Source: Euleptes europaea
Taxonomy: Eukaryota > Chordata > Lepidosauria > Squamata > Sphaerodactylidae
Reading direction: 5' to 3'
Assembly: GCF_029931775.1 (NCBI RefSeq)
Contig: NC_079322.1
Coordinates: forward strand, 77,623,326 to 77,687,325
DNA length: 64,000 bases
Shown: in pieces, positions 51,701 through 63,700 of the stretch
Position numbering within the stretch: position 1 is the stretch's first letter
Layout: each line of letters starts with the position of its first letter
Notes under the pieces: generated by a model
Databases searched by the model: none
Told to the model about the DNA's origin: nothing
Seen by the model: the letters and a program-made list of their open reading frames with translations, nothing else
Program-made: the position numbers and the translations under genes

Positions 51701-54700
51701 ACACCCTGTGAGGTAGGTGGGGCTGAGAGAGTTCAGAGAGAACTGTGACTGGCCCAAGGTCACCCAGTGGGCTTCATGTTGAGGAGTGGGGGATCAAACC
51801 TGCTTCTCCAGATTAGAGTCCACTGCTCTTAACCACTACATCACACTGGGAAGAGGACAGATTCATGGAGGAGGGGGCTACCTGTGCCCATTACTTCCCT
51901 ACTTCCCTCTATTTCCCCACACCTTTTGGTTTACTGATGGGTTGGTTTTTATATGCTAACTTTCTCTACCTCTTAAGGAGAATCAAACCAGCTTACAATT
52001 TCCTTCCCTTCCTCTCCCCACAACAGACGTCTTGTGAGGTAGGTGGGGCTGAAAGAGTTCAGAGAGAACTGTAACTGGCCCAAGGTCACCCAGCAGGCTT
52101 CACGTATAGGAGTGGGGAAACCAACCCGGTTCCCCATATTAGAGTCTGCTGCTCTTAACCACTACGCCACGCTGGCATAAGTGGAGAAGGACGTGTGATG
52201 TTTGTACCCCAATGGTGAGACGGGGAAGAAACAGTCACCCGAGTGTGTCTGCTCGCTTGCTTCTCCAACTCTGTTTTGGTCCGGGATTCTCTGGACCGAG
52301 AAGCCAGGATGGATTCTTGCTAGGGTTGCCAACTCCAGGTTGAGAAATTCCTGGAGATTGGGAGGTGGAGCCTGGGGAGGGTGGGATTTGGGGAGGGGAA
52401 GGGAGGGACCTCAGCAGGGTATAATGCCATAGAGTCCACCCTCCAAAGCAGCCCTTTAGTCCAGGTAGATTCGAAAAAGAGTTATTTTTTCTTCTCCATC
52501 ATTCTAGCAATTGGGGGATAAATACAGCATCACCTTTCCTTGCCCCCTGCCCGAACAAAGAAAGTTAAGCCATCTCTGAATATTGGGTTTGCCAGCCTCC
52601 AGGTGGTAGCTGGAAATCTTTCACTATTAGAACAGATCTCCAGGCCACAGAGGCCAGTTCACCTGGAGGAAATGGCTGCTTTGGAAGGTGGACTCTATGA
52701 CATTATACCTCATTGAAGTTCACGCTCCTCCCCAACCCTCCTCAGGCTCTGTCCCCCCAAATCACCCGGTATTTCTCCAAGTGTGGTGTAGTGGTTAAGA
52801 GCAGTGGTTTGGAGCGGTGGACTCTGATCTGGAGAACCGGGTTGGATTCTCCACTCCTCCACATGAAGCCTGCTGGGTGACCTTGGGCTGGTCACAGTTC
52901 TCTTAGAGCTCTCTCAGCCCCACCCACCTGACAGGGTGTCTGTTGTGGGGAGGGGAAGGTGATTGCAAGCTGATTTGATTCTCCTTAAAAGGTAGAGAAA
53001 ATTGGGGTATAAAAACCAACTCTTCTTCTGATGGCATGTATGGAAGTACCATGCCTTTACTCAGGCTTGTTTGGGCTTTAAGATTGTAAGATGTAAGATT
53101 GTAAGATTGTAAGATGAAGCCTGCTGGGTGACCTTGGGCTGGTCACAGTACTCTCCAAACTCTCTCAGCCCCACCTACCTCAGAGGGTGTCTGTTGTGGG
53201 GAGGGGAAGGGAAGGTGATTGTAAGCCGGCTTGATTCTACATTAAGTGGTAGAGAAAGTCAACATATAAAAACCCACTCTTCTTACTCCTCCTCTTCTTA
53301 CTCCTCCTCTTCTTCTTCCTCCTCCTCCAATGGGGACCTAAAGTGGCTTATTTTGTTCTCCCGTCCTTTATTTTGCCCTCACATTGTGGTGCGTAATGGT
53401 TAGAATGTCCCAATGGAGAAAATCAGTCTCTCACAAGCTAAACTGCCTCACAATGTTATCGCGAGGACAAAATGTGCAGGGGAGAGCTGTGTTTGTTGCC
53501 CTGTGTACATTAGTCTGGCTGAACAGGATACAAATGTGATAGATTATTTCTAGGATTGCAGGGTATCTGATGAAGGGAGCTTTGACTTGCGAACGTTTAT
53601 ACCCCCAAAATCTTGTTGGTGCTGCTGGACTTGAATCCAGGACTGCAGTCGAGCATAGTGCTCCACCGCGCCTGATCCTGCAAAGTATGGCTTGCCCTTT
53701 CCTATCAGGATTCCAAAGGAGGATCACATTGGAATCCTCCTTCGCTAAGGGAAACCAATCCCAGAAACCTGTTTGCCAGAAAAGCAGAAATTGTCAGTTT
53801 GGGGCGGAAGATTCGCCCAGGCTCATTCATGTAGGGGCAACCTATGGCCAACTTTTGTCAAGTTTCTAGTGCTCATGGATCATGGAGATGCTGGATGATT
53901 TGCAGGTAGCAATCAAGTCAATGCTCAGTTCCATGCCATCTCTATGGGGTGTGTGGGTGACATCGTAATTATGCCAATAAAGGTCTGTGTTTGTGGGTGT
54001 GTGGGTGGGTGGGGGGTCTTCTCCTCTGCAAGAAGGGAAGTTTACCAAAAGGGCCCAATCCCAGGCCTTAGATCCTGCAGAAACTCAATTGACCTAATCT
54101 GAGAAGTGAGCATGCAAAGTGTGACTCATGCCGTTCAGGCTTGCTGAACTCCTGGTGACCTGCAAGCCTTAATGAATTCCACTTTCTCATCACCTTCTCC
54201 CGTAAACACCTTGGGAGACCACCCTCAGTCTTGCCTACGGACAAGGCCAGGATTAATCATTATGCTAACTATATGATAGCCCCAGGCCCCCAGTCGTAGC
54301 CGACTTAGTGCAACCCCAGAGGGTTTCCAAGGCAAGAGACAAGCAGAGGTTGTCTGCCATTGCCTGCCTCTGCGTAGCAGCCCTGGACTTCCTTGGTGGT
54401 CTCCCATCCAAGTACTAAACAGGGCTGACGCTTCTTCGTTTCTGAGGTCTGATGAGATCAGGCTAGCCCGGCCCATCCAGGTCAAGGCAAGAGACGTTCA
54501 GAGGTGGTTTGCCGTTGACTGCCTCTGCATAGCAACCCTGGACTTCCTTGGTGCTAACTAGAGCCGACTCTGTTTAGCTTCTGAGATCTGATAAGATCAG
54601 GCTAGCCCTGGGTCAGGCCTGAAACCACAATGGGGTTAGGAGCACTTTCTGACCAAGCCTGGATGCCCCGGGCTTGTGCTCTGCTGCCAGAGTTGGGCTT

Positions 54701-57700
54701 TTAAACCTGCTCTCCAGGCCAGGCGAAACGAACAACCTGTTCCCCAGAATCCGCAGCCGTTGCTCTAGCAGGAAACCAGCTGTCAGATCGGAAACCGGAG
54801 GCCGGGGGCCAAATCCAGCCCTCTCTGAGTGGCCAACCTGGAAACCAGAAGGGGGGTGCAGAGGGAGAGAGAGAGCCGGGCGATGCAATATGGACTGACG
54901 GCTCCCTTGAAAAGGAACCCCAAGGGGGTCTGCCAATCCCTGTCCCTGCCTCAGGATGGCCGCCCGGAAAAAAACTAGTTGCTGGCCGACACTCTGACCA
55001 CTACACCACACTGTTTCATTGGTAGGGTTGCCAGGTCCCTCTTCGTCACTGGCGGGAGGCTTTTGGGGCAGAGCCTTAGGAGGACGGGGTTTGGGGAGGG
55101 GAGGGACCTCAATGCGGCCATTTTCTCCAGGTGAACTGATCTCTGTCGCCTGGAGATCAGTTGTAATAGCAGGAGATCTCCAGCCACCCCCTGGAGGCTG
55201 GGAAACCAAGTTGGGTCCAGGAAACCCAGACACTACCCTTTAGAGAAGCGAATGTCTAGTTTGGCCCAGAGGTTCACGGTATAGAAGGGATTTGAACCCA
55301 GGACTGCCAGATCCTGTGCTAACTCTCCAAATGCTCTGCTACCCTGACACCATACAGGATGACCGTCTACTACGAAGGGGCCAGACAGCTGTGACCCCCA
55401 GACGTGTGTGTGGAAACTTGAGAAGGCAGAAGATCTGTGGATTAGGTCGGGAGGGGATTTCGAGCCTCTGGTTCAAGGGCAATGAAGCGCCGGCTCTCCT
55501 AGCCTGAGCCCCGTTTCTTCCTGCCTGGCTCTCCACATGTTGGACTCCAGAAGACCTGTTAAACCAGAGCGCTGCCTTTTGGGAATGCCACGGGAGAGGG
55601 TGCGGCCTCATCAAAGTCCCTTTGTGTGTGGCGCGGAGGCTGGCGGAGTCCCCCCCCTCCCCGCGGGTTAGGAAGCCACACACCACGCTGCTAATAAAGC
55701 CAGAGCCCTTTTATCTGCGCATTTCGAGGCACCGTGCAGAGGAGGTGGAATCCTGATCGCCGCGGCAGAGAGAGAGAAAAAATCCTATATTGCAGGGCCA
55801 GAAAAGATGCAGAAACCCTTCCAAAGATCAGAGGTTGGAGCCCCTTCCCTAGAATACTGTGTACAGTTCTGGTCACCACTCCTAAAAAAGGATATTGCAG
55901 AGCTTGAGAAGGTGCAGAAAAGAGCAACCCAAATGATCAAGGGACTAGAGCAGCTGCCCTATGAGGAGCAGTTAACATGCTTAGGGCTGTTTAGCTTGGA
56001 AAGAAGGCGGTTAAGGGGAGACACGATAGAGGTCTATAAAATTATGCATGGTATGGAGAGAGTGGGCAGGGAGAAGATTTTCTCCCTCTCCCATAATACT
56101 AGGACACGGGGTCATCTGCTGAAGCTGGAGGGTGAGAGATTCAAAACAGAGAAAAGGAAGTATTTCTTCACACAATGCGTAGTTAAATTGTGGAGCTTCC
56201 TGCCCCAGGATGTGGTGATGGCTGCCAACTTGGAAGGCTTTAAGAGGGGAGTAGACATGTTCATGGAGGAGAGGGCTATCCATGGCTACTAGTTAAAATG
56301 GATACTGGTCATGATGCTTACCTATTCTCTCCAGGATCAGAGGAGCAGGCCTGTTATATCAGGTGCTGTGGAGCACAGGCAGGATGGTGCTGCTGCAGTC
56401 GTCTTGCTTGTGGGCTTCCTAGAGGCACCTGGTTGGCCCCTGTGGGAACAGACTGCTGGACTTGATGGGCCTTGGTCTGATCCAGCACGGCCTTTCTTAT
56501 GTTCTAAGGAAAGGCTAAGGGATGTTAAATTCAGAGGAAGAGAAAGTGAAGAGAGAGAGACTTCTCCCTCTTCCATAATACCAGAATTCCAGGGTGGGGG
56601 CCCTCAATGAAGCTGATGGGCTATAGATACAGTTTGGGCAAAAGGAACTACTACATTACTCATTAATTAAACTGTGGGATTCTGCCAGAAGATTTAGTGA
56701 GGGCCTCATACCTAGATGTTTTTAAAAGAGGATTGGGCAGATTCTTCGAGGAGAGATCCATCAATTACTATTGTATGCTTGTTAAGTGCCGTCAAGCTGC
56801 TTCTGACTTGTGGCGACCCTATGAATTAATTACCTCCAAAACGTCCCACTATTAACAGCCTTGCTCAGATCTTGCAGACTGAGAGCCGTGGCTTCCTTTA
56901 CAGCGTCAATCCACCTCATCTTCCTCTTTTCCTGGTGCCTTCCACTTTTCCTAGCATTATTGTCTTTTCCAGTGACTCTTGTCTTCTCATTATGTGACCA
57001 AAGCTGTCCTTCTCTGGAGGTTTTTAAGCAGAGGCTAGATGACCATCTTTTGATTTAATTTCAACCCGCTGGTTCTGTTTCTCCAGAAGGTCGGACCAGA
57101 ACCAACGGGTTGAAATTAAATCAAAAGAGTTTACATCTAGACATTAGGAAGAATTTTCTAACAGAGCGGTTCCTCAGTGGAACAGGCTTCCTCGGGAGGG
57201 GGTGAGCTCTCCTTCCCTGGAGGTTTTTAAGCAGAGGCTAGATGGCCATCTGTCAGCAATCGTGATTCTATGACCTTAAGCAGATCATGAGATGGAGGGC
57301 ACCTTGGCCATCTTCTGGGCATGGAGTAGGGGTCACTGGGTGTGTGTGTGTGTGGGGGAGGTAGTTGTGAGGTTCCTGCATTGTGCAGGGGGTTGGACTA
57401 GATGACCCTGGTGATCCCTTCCAACTCTATAATGCTATGATTCTATGAAAGTTCGACACCCCCAGTTTAGTCCTTTTATTTTCTAGGGAGAATTAAGGCT
57501 TGATTTGATCTAGAACCCACTTATTTGTCTATTTGACAGTCCACGGGATCTGTAAAACTTTCTTCCAACACCACATTTCAAAGGAATCTACTTTCTTCCC
57601 ATCAGCTTTCTTCAATGTCCAGCTTTCACGCCCATTCATAATAATGGGGAATACTATGGCATGAATTAGCTTGATCTTGGTCGCCAGTGACACATCCTTA

Positions 57701-60700
57701 CACTTAAGAAGCTTTTCTAGTTCTTTCATGGCTGCCCTTCCCATTCTCAATCTCCTTCTGATTCCTTGGCTGCAGTCTCCTTTTTGGTTGATGATGGAGC
57801 CAAGGAATAGAAAGTCTTCAACTATTTCAGTTTCTGCATTGTTAACCTTAAAGTTGTATAATTCCCCCATAGTCATTACTTTGATCTTCTTGATGTTCAG
57901 CTGTAATCCTGCTTTGGCATTTTGTGCTTTAACTTTCATCACTAGTCGGTTCAAATCTTCACTATCATCTGTCAGTAATGTGGTGTCATCTGCATATCTC
58001 AAATTTTTAATGCTCCTTCACCAATTTTCACCACCTTCCTCTAAATCTAATCCAGCTTTCCCTTTTCTTTCCTTTCCTTTCCCTGGATTTAACAGCCACT
58101 GGGTATTCATCTACCGTTTCACGCTTTAAAAGTGGGGGGGAGATGAAAATTATTTTTTCTTGACACTATAGAGAGAAAAGTTGCCACATCTCTCACGCAA
58201 TTCACTGATCTACCGTCAGCAGATAATGCAGTATCCGCTGCTCAGAAAGTATCATTGGCTGTTTTAGCTTTTCTCATGATATGTTCTGCATACGGATTGA
58301 ACAGGGAGATAAAATACACCCTTGTCAGACACCTTGGCCAATTGAAACCATTTTGTTTCTCCATATTCTGTCCTAACAATAGCCTCTTGTCCAGAGTACA
58401 GGTTGAACATCAAGACAATCAGATGTTGTGGCACATCCATTTATTTTGAAACTACTATTAATTACTATTAGCCATGATAATAAAATGGAGCATCCATGTT
58501 CAGAGACAGCATACCTCAGAATGCCAGAGCTGAGGGGAGGGGCACAATAGGAGGAAAGTTTGGCCTCTCTCTCTTAGGGCACTGGGGCTGCTAAGATGTG
58601 AACAGAAAGCTGGACTGGTTATACCCTTGGTCCAATCCTGCGTGGCTGCTCTTATTTCCTATTTCCTTGAAGAACTGGGCCAAAAGGGGAAAGTCGTCTT
58701 CTTTTATATTTCTTATCTGTGAGTGAAAAGAATACAAGCCATGCTTAGGTCAGGGCTCTGCCCAGCGCCCTGTTCCCGTCTGTAGCTGGACAGATGCCTT
58801 TGGCAAGCCAACCAACTCTGCCTGTTGCTTATCTAGTGTTCAGAGGTAGACTGCCTTTGTCCATGGAAGTTCAGTTTGGCTGTGATGGCCGACACTTCTC
58901 TATGAAGCCGCACAGCCGCCCTTCCTCTTTCCCTGATGTTCCCCTGACCCCCGAAATGAACCAAAGGTTACCCAGAGAACCAAAAGTTACCCGTCCAATT
59001 CTGAACACCCGGCTTTCAGTTTTTCTTGTTTGAAAAAGCTGCAAACAGGACGGGCAGTTTCGAGAGGCGTGGCAAACCTGTCTGAGCCTCCTTGGCTCCA
59101 ACAGAGCTGCCTTCTGTCTGCAGGGTCCTCTGAAATATTGAGGGGGGAAATGTCTCCTTGAAGCGGACCCTCCCAACCCTGCAGAATCCTCCCTCCGTCT
59201 GGCTTTTTCTGCTCTGCCTTTGAGATGGCTTTGTAATAATTAACTATCTCCATATGCAGGGGATGCCTCTTGGCTTAGGGGATGGAGGGGAGACAAGATT
59301 TTACGGCAGGCTCCTCTTCCAGTGAGATGCTACTGAGAGGAGGGATTGGGGAGGGGGTGGCAACCTTGTTTTTTTAATTGCAAGGATCTGATGATTTGCT
59401 GTAATCTGATCAACACCCCCCCTCCCGAAGAGCAGGGAGTGACAGGGCAGGTTTAAAGGGTGTCAGAACAGGGATTTGAGCTCTGGATGGGTGGGGGTCC
59501 TCAGGGCAAGGAGCACAGGGCCGGTTTTGTTCCATTTGCCCTGGATCTCACGGCTGGGATGGAGAAGGCTTGCCAACACCACGTTGGAAATTCCTGAGGA
59601 TTTGGGGGCAATGCCAAGAGATGTTCCTTAGCAGGGTATGATGTATGATGGTGCCAACTCCGGGTTGGGAAATACCTGAATAATTTGGGGGTGGAGCCTG
59701 AGGGGCGGGGTTTGGAGAGGGGAGGGACTTAGGGTTGCCAGCCTCCAGGCACTAGCTGGAGATCTCCTGCTATTACAACTGATCTCCAGCCGATAGAGAT
59801 CAGATCACCTGGAGAAAATGGCTGCTTTGGCAATTGGACGCTATGGCATTGGAGTCCCTCCCCTCCCCAAACCCTGCCCCAAAAACCTCCCGCCAGTGGC
59901 GAAGAGGGACCTGGCAGCCCCAGAGGGACTTCAGTGAAGTATAATGCCAAAGTGTCCACCTTACAAAGCAGACATTTTCTCCAGGGGAACTGATCTCTGT
60001 TGCCTGAAATAGGGTTGCCAACCTCCAGGTGGTGGCTGCAGATCTCCCACTATTACAGCTGATCTCCAGCTGACAGAAATAAGTTCCCTTGGAGAAAATG
60101 GCCGATTTGGCAGTTGGACTCTAATGGCATTGGATTCCCTCCCCAAACCCCACCCTCCTCAAACCCCACCCCCCAAATCTCCAGGTATTTCCCAACCCGG
60201 ACCTAGCAACCCTACCTGGAAATCAGTTGTAATAGCAGGAGATCTCCAGCCACCACCTGGGGGTTGGCAACCCTAGTGTAATGCCATTGAGTCTCCCCTG
60301 TGAAGCTGCCATTATCTCCAGGGCAACTGTCCTTGGGAGACCAGCTTATAGTTCCAGGAGATCTCCAGATCCCGCCTGGAGGTTGGCAAGCCTACCTCTG
60401 CCCCCCTTCCAACCTTTTCACTCGCCGTCTCCTCTGCGTGATTCAGAGCTGGATTCCTCAGTGGGGGGAGGGAAAGGGCACCGAGGGGCGGGGGGCTTTT
60501 TTGTGCAGGAGGGGTTTCGGCGTGTGTCCTGCCTGCATTCCAAAGGTTATTAATAGAGACCCTCCTGGATGGAGGCTGGTCTGGAGGAAGAAGAAGAAGA
60601 AGAAGACAGGGGTGTCCTCCAAAGGCCCCACTGGGAGGGGTGAGGAGCCTGTCTGTGGTTGCCAACTCCCCAGCTGGGGGAATTCCTGGAGATTTCGGGG

Positions 60701-63700
60701 TGGGGCCTGGTCCACAGGCAATAATACCACACAGCCCACCCTAAAAGCAGCCATTTTCTCCAGAGGAACTGTTGTCTGGAGACCATTCCCCATGATACAA
60801 CCGGCCGCATTTTCCTGGTCACTCACCCCGACCTGGACGCTGCTGGTTGCTATTTTCTCCGTGCCCATATCCTGCCTCTGTTTCCTGATGCAAACAGTGG
60901 GTGGCTGTTGCGCCTTGGCATGTGCCAGCAGAGCAGTTTCCCCTGGCGCAGGCTGGCTGGCTCACGCCTTGCAGGGGAAGCTGATGCCTGGCCTTTTATT
61001 TCACGCCCAAAACAAAAAAAACTCTGAGGCCAGGTTGATCTAGGGTTGCCAGCCTCCCAAGTGCAGCCTGGAGATCTCCCAGAATTACTGAATGGGTTGC
61101 CAGATCCAAGCTTGCTGGGTGACCTTGGGCCACTCGTACTTTCTTAGCGTGGTGTAGTGGTTCAGAGTGGTGGTTAGGAGAGGTGGACTCTGATCTAGAG
61201 AACCAGGTTTGATTCCCCACTCCTCCACATGAGCGGCTGACTCTAATCTGGTGAACTGGATTTGTTTCCCCACTCCGACACACGAAGCCAGCTGGGTGAC
61301 CTTGGGCTAGTCACAGTTCTCCTAGAGCTCTCCTACCACACCCTGTTAGAGCCCTACCTACCTCACAGGGTGTCTGTTGTGAGGAGGGAAAGGGAAGGTG
61401 ATTGTAAGCCAGTTTGAATCTGCCTTAAGTGGTAGAGAAAGTCGGCACATAAAAACCAACCCTCTTCCTCCTCCTCCTCCTTCACTGCTTTGTGTAACCC
61501 ATTGGGGGTAAAGGCAGGTTACAAATGAAGTAATAAATTAAAATTTGTTTGTTTCCTTATTGGTCTTGTATCCCCACTCTATTCCCCAGCCAAGGCAGGT
61601 CTCAGATTTTAGCATTTCTGTTTTAAAATATTAGCTGCTTTGGTGGCCCTTGTAAGGGCATAAACAAGGTATACACATTTTGTAAATAAAATTAATAAAT
61701 AAATAAAAGGGCTTAGGGAATCTCCATTCGTACTTGCATCTAACGAAGGGAACTTTGATGCCTGAAAGTTTATACCCCGATAATCTTGTTGTCCTTTAAG
61801 GTTTACTGGACTCGAATCTTACTCTTCTAGTGTTACCCTGTGGCATGTGTGCATATTTAGGCTAAATCAAAGGGGGGAAAAAACATTCTGTCATTTGGAC
61901 TTCAAATGGAAATCTCAAGTGGGGGCTGCCCAGACTGGAATGTGCTGCCCAAAGCATTGTTCACTTGGCACATTTAATTTCCTTCCTTCTTCTGTGTTCA
62001 GGTTCTGGCCAATCAAGGTTGTGAAAATGGGCACTTCACCTCTGCCGGAGACTGCTGCGACCTCTGCCCCCCAGGCTATGGAGTTATGGTTCCCTGTGGG
62101 AACACCAATACCAAGTGTGAACCGTGCGTCCAAAGTGAGTATGAGAGTCAGCAGAAGCACATGGTAGAGCCTGCGTGGACTGGACTACTTCACCCTGTGG
62201 GGATTTTCCCCTTACATTCTTGAATGTGTATAAAGTGCCATCAAGTAGGGTTGCCAGTCTCCGGGTGGTGGTTGGAGATCTCCTGGGATTACATCTAATC
62301 TCCAGGCGACAAAGATCAATTCCCCTGGAGAAAATAGCTGCTTTGGAGGGTGGACTCTATGACATTATGCCCCACTGAAGTCCTTCTCCTTCCCAAATCC
62401 CACCATCCTCAGCCTTCACTCCCCAAATCTCCAGGTATTTCTCAACCCAGAATGACAACTCTAGTGGACGCTATAGCATTATACTCCACTGAGGTGTCTC
62501 CTCTCCCCAAACCCTGTCCTCCCCAGTTTCTTTGTAGAAAGGTAGAGCATTAGAGTGAAATATTCTAGCCTAGCATTCTCCTGAGGTGCTACATACATTT
62601 TAAAAATGCAGAGCTTCTCCCACAGCATTGAGTAGTTTGGTCTGGAGAAAAACAACCAATTAATAATACTGGATGTGTAAATCATAGAATCATAGAGTTG
62701 GAAGGGACCACCAGGGTCATCTAGTCCAGCCCCCTGCACCATGCAGGAATTTCACAACTACCTCCCCCCCACACACATCCCAGTGACCCCTACTCCATGC
62801 CCAGCAGATGTCCAAGGTGCCCTCCCTCTCATCATCTGCCTAAGGTCATAGAATCAGCCTTGCTGACAGGTGGCCATCTAGCCTCTTCTTAAAAACCTCC
62901 AGGGAAGGAGCGCTTACCACCTCCCTAGGAAGCCTGCTCCACTGAGGAACCGCTCTGACTGTTAGAAAAATGACAGGCTCAGACTTGTGCTATCTTTCCT
63001 GTAGAGCTGGGGTCCCCAACCTTTGTGAGCCTGCGGGCATCTTTGGAATTGTGATACAGTGTTTTAGGAGCAGCCAAAAAATGGTTGCCACGGGAGGCGG
63101 AGCCAGCCACAATGGCTTACCTGCAGTCACACTGTGATGCACCTTGTGCTGGGGTGGGGGCGGCTGCCAAAGCAAAGCTTTTAAAAATCTGCACAGCCAA
63201 TCAGAAGCCTCGCTGAACAAAAGCCCCACCTGGCCCTGCCTACTTTCTAAAAAAAACTTGGTGGGTGCCAGAAAAGGTGCCGGTGGGTACCACGGCACTC
63301 ACGGCCACCCCGTGGGGGAGCCCTGCTGCAGAGAAAGTTCCATTGCTTGGGGGATGAATAAGCGCGGACCAGTCTCGGGGCTCCCGGGAACTGAACCTTT
63401 CCCTCTTGGGTGTTTCTCTCCACAACAGACCTGACGTTCTCCTCCGTCGCCAGCGCCACGGAACCGTGTCAGCCATGTTCGACGTGCCCGGGCCACGTGC
63501 CCAAGGTGGACTGGTGCACCCCTACCCACGATGCCGTGTGTGCCGTCAGCTGCCCGCGGGGACAATATCTCCATGCGGGAAATGGGAGCCACGGTGCCGG
63601 GCAGTGCCGTCCTTGCCAGGTGTGCCCAGCGGGCTACGGAGCCATCCAGCCGTGCGGGCCCAGCGCCAACACCATGTGCCGGAAATGCCCTGAGGGTTAC

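Noticed and set aside
57529-58002. RT-like open frame as a host gene
   Set aside because: RYADD and the following blocks are those of BovB; it is a truncated LINE.
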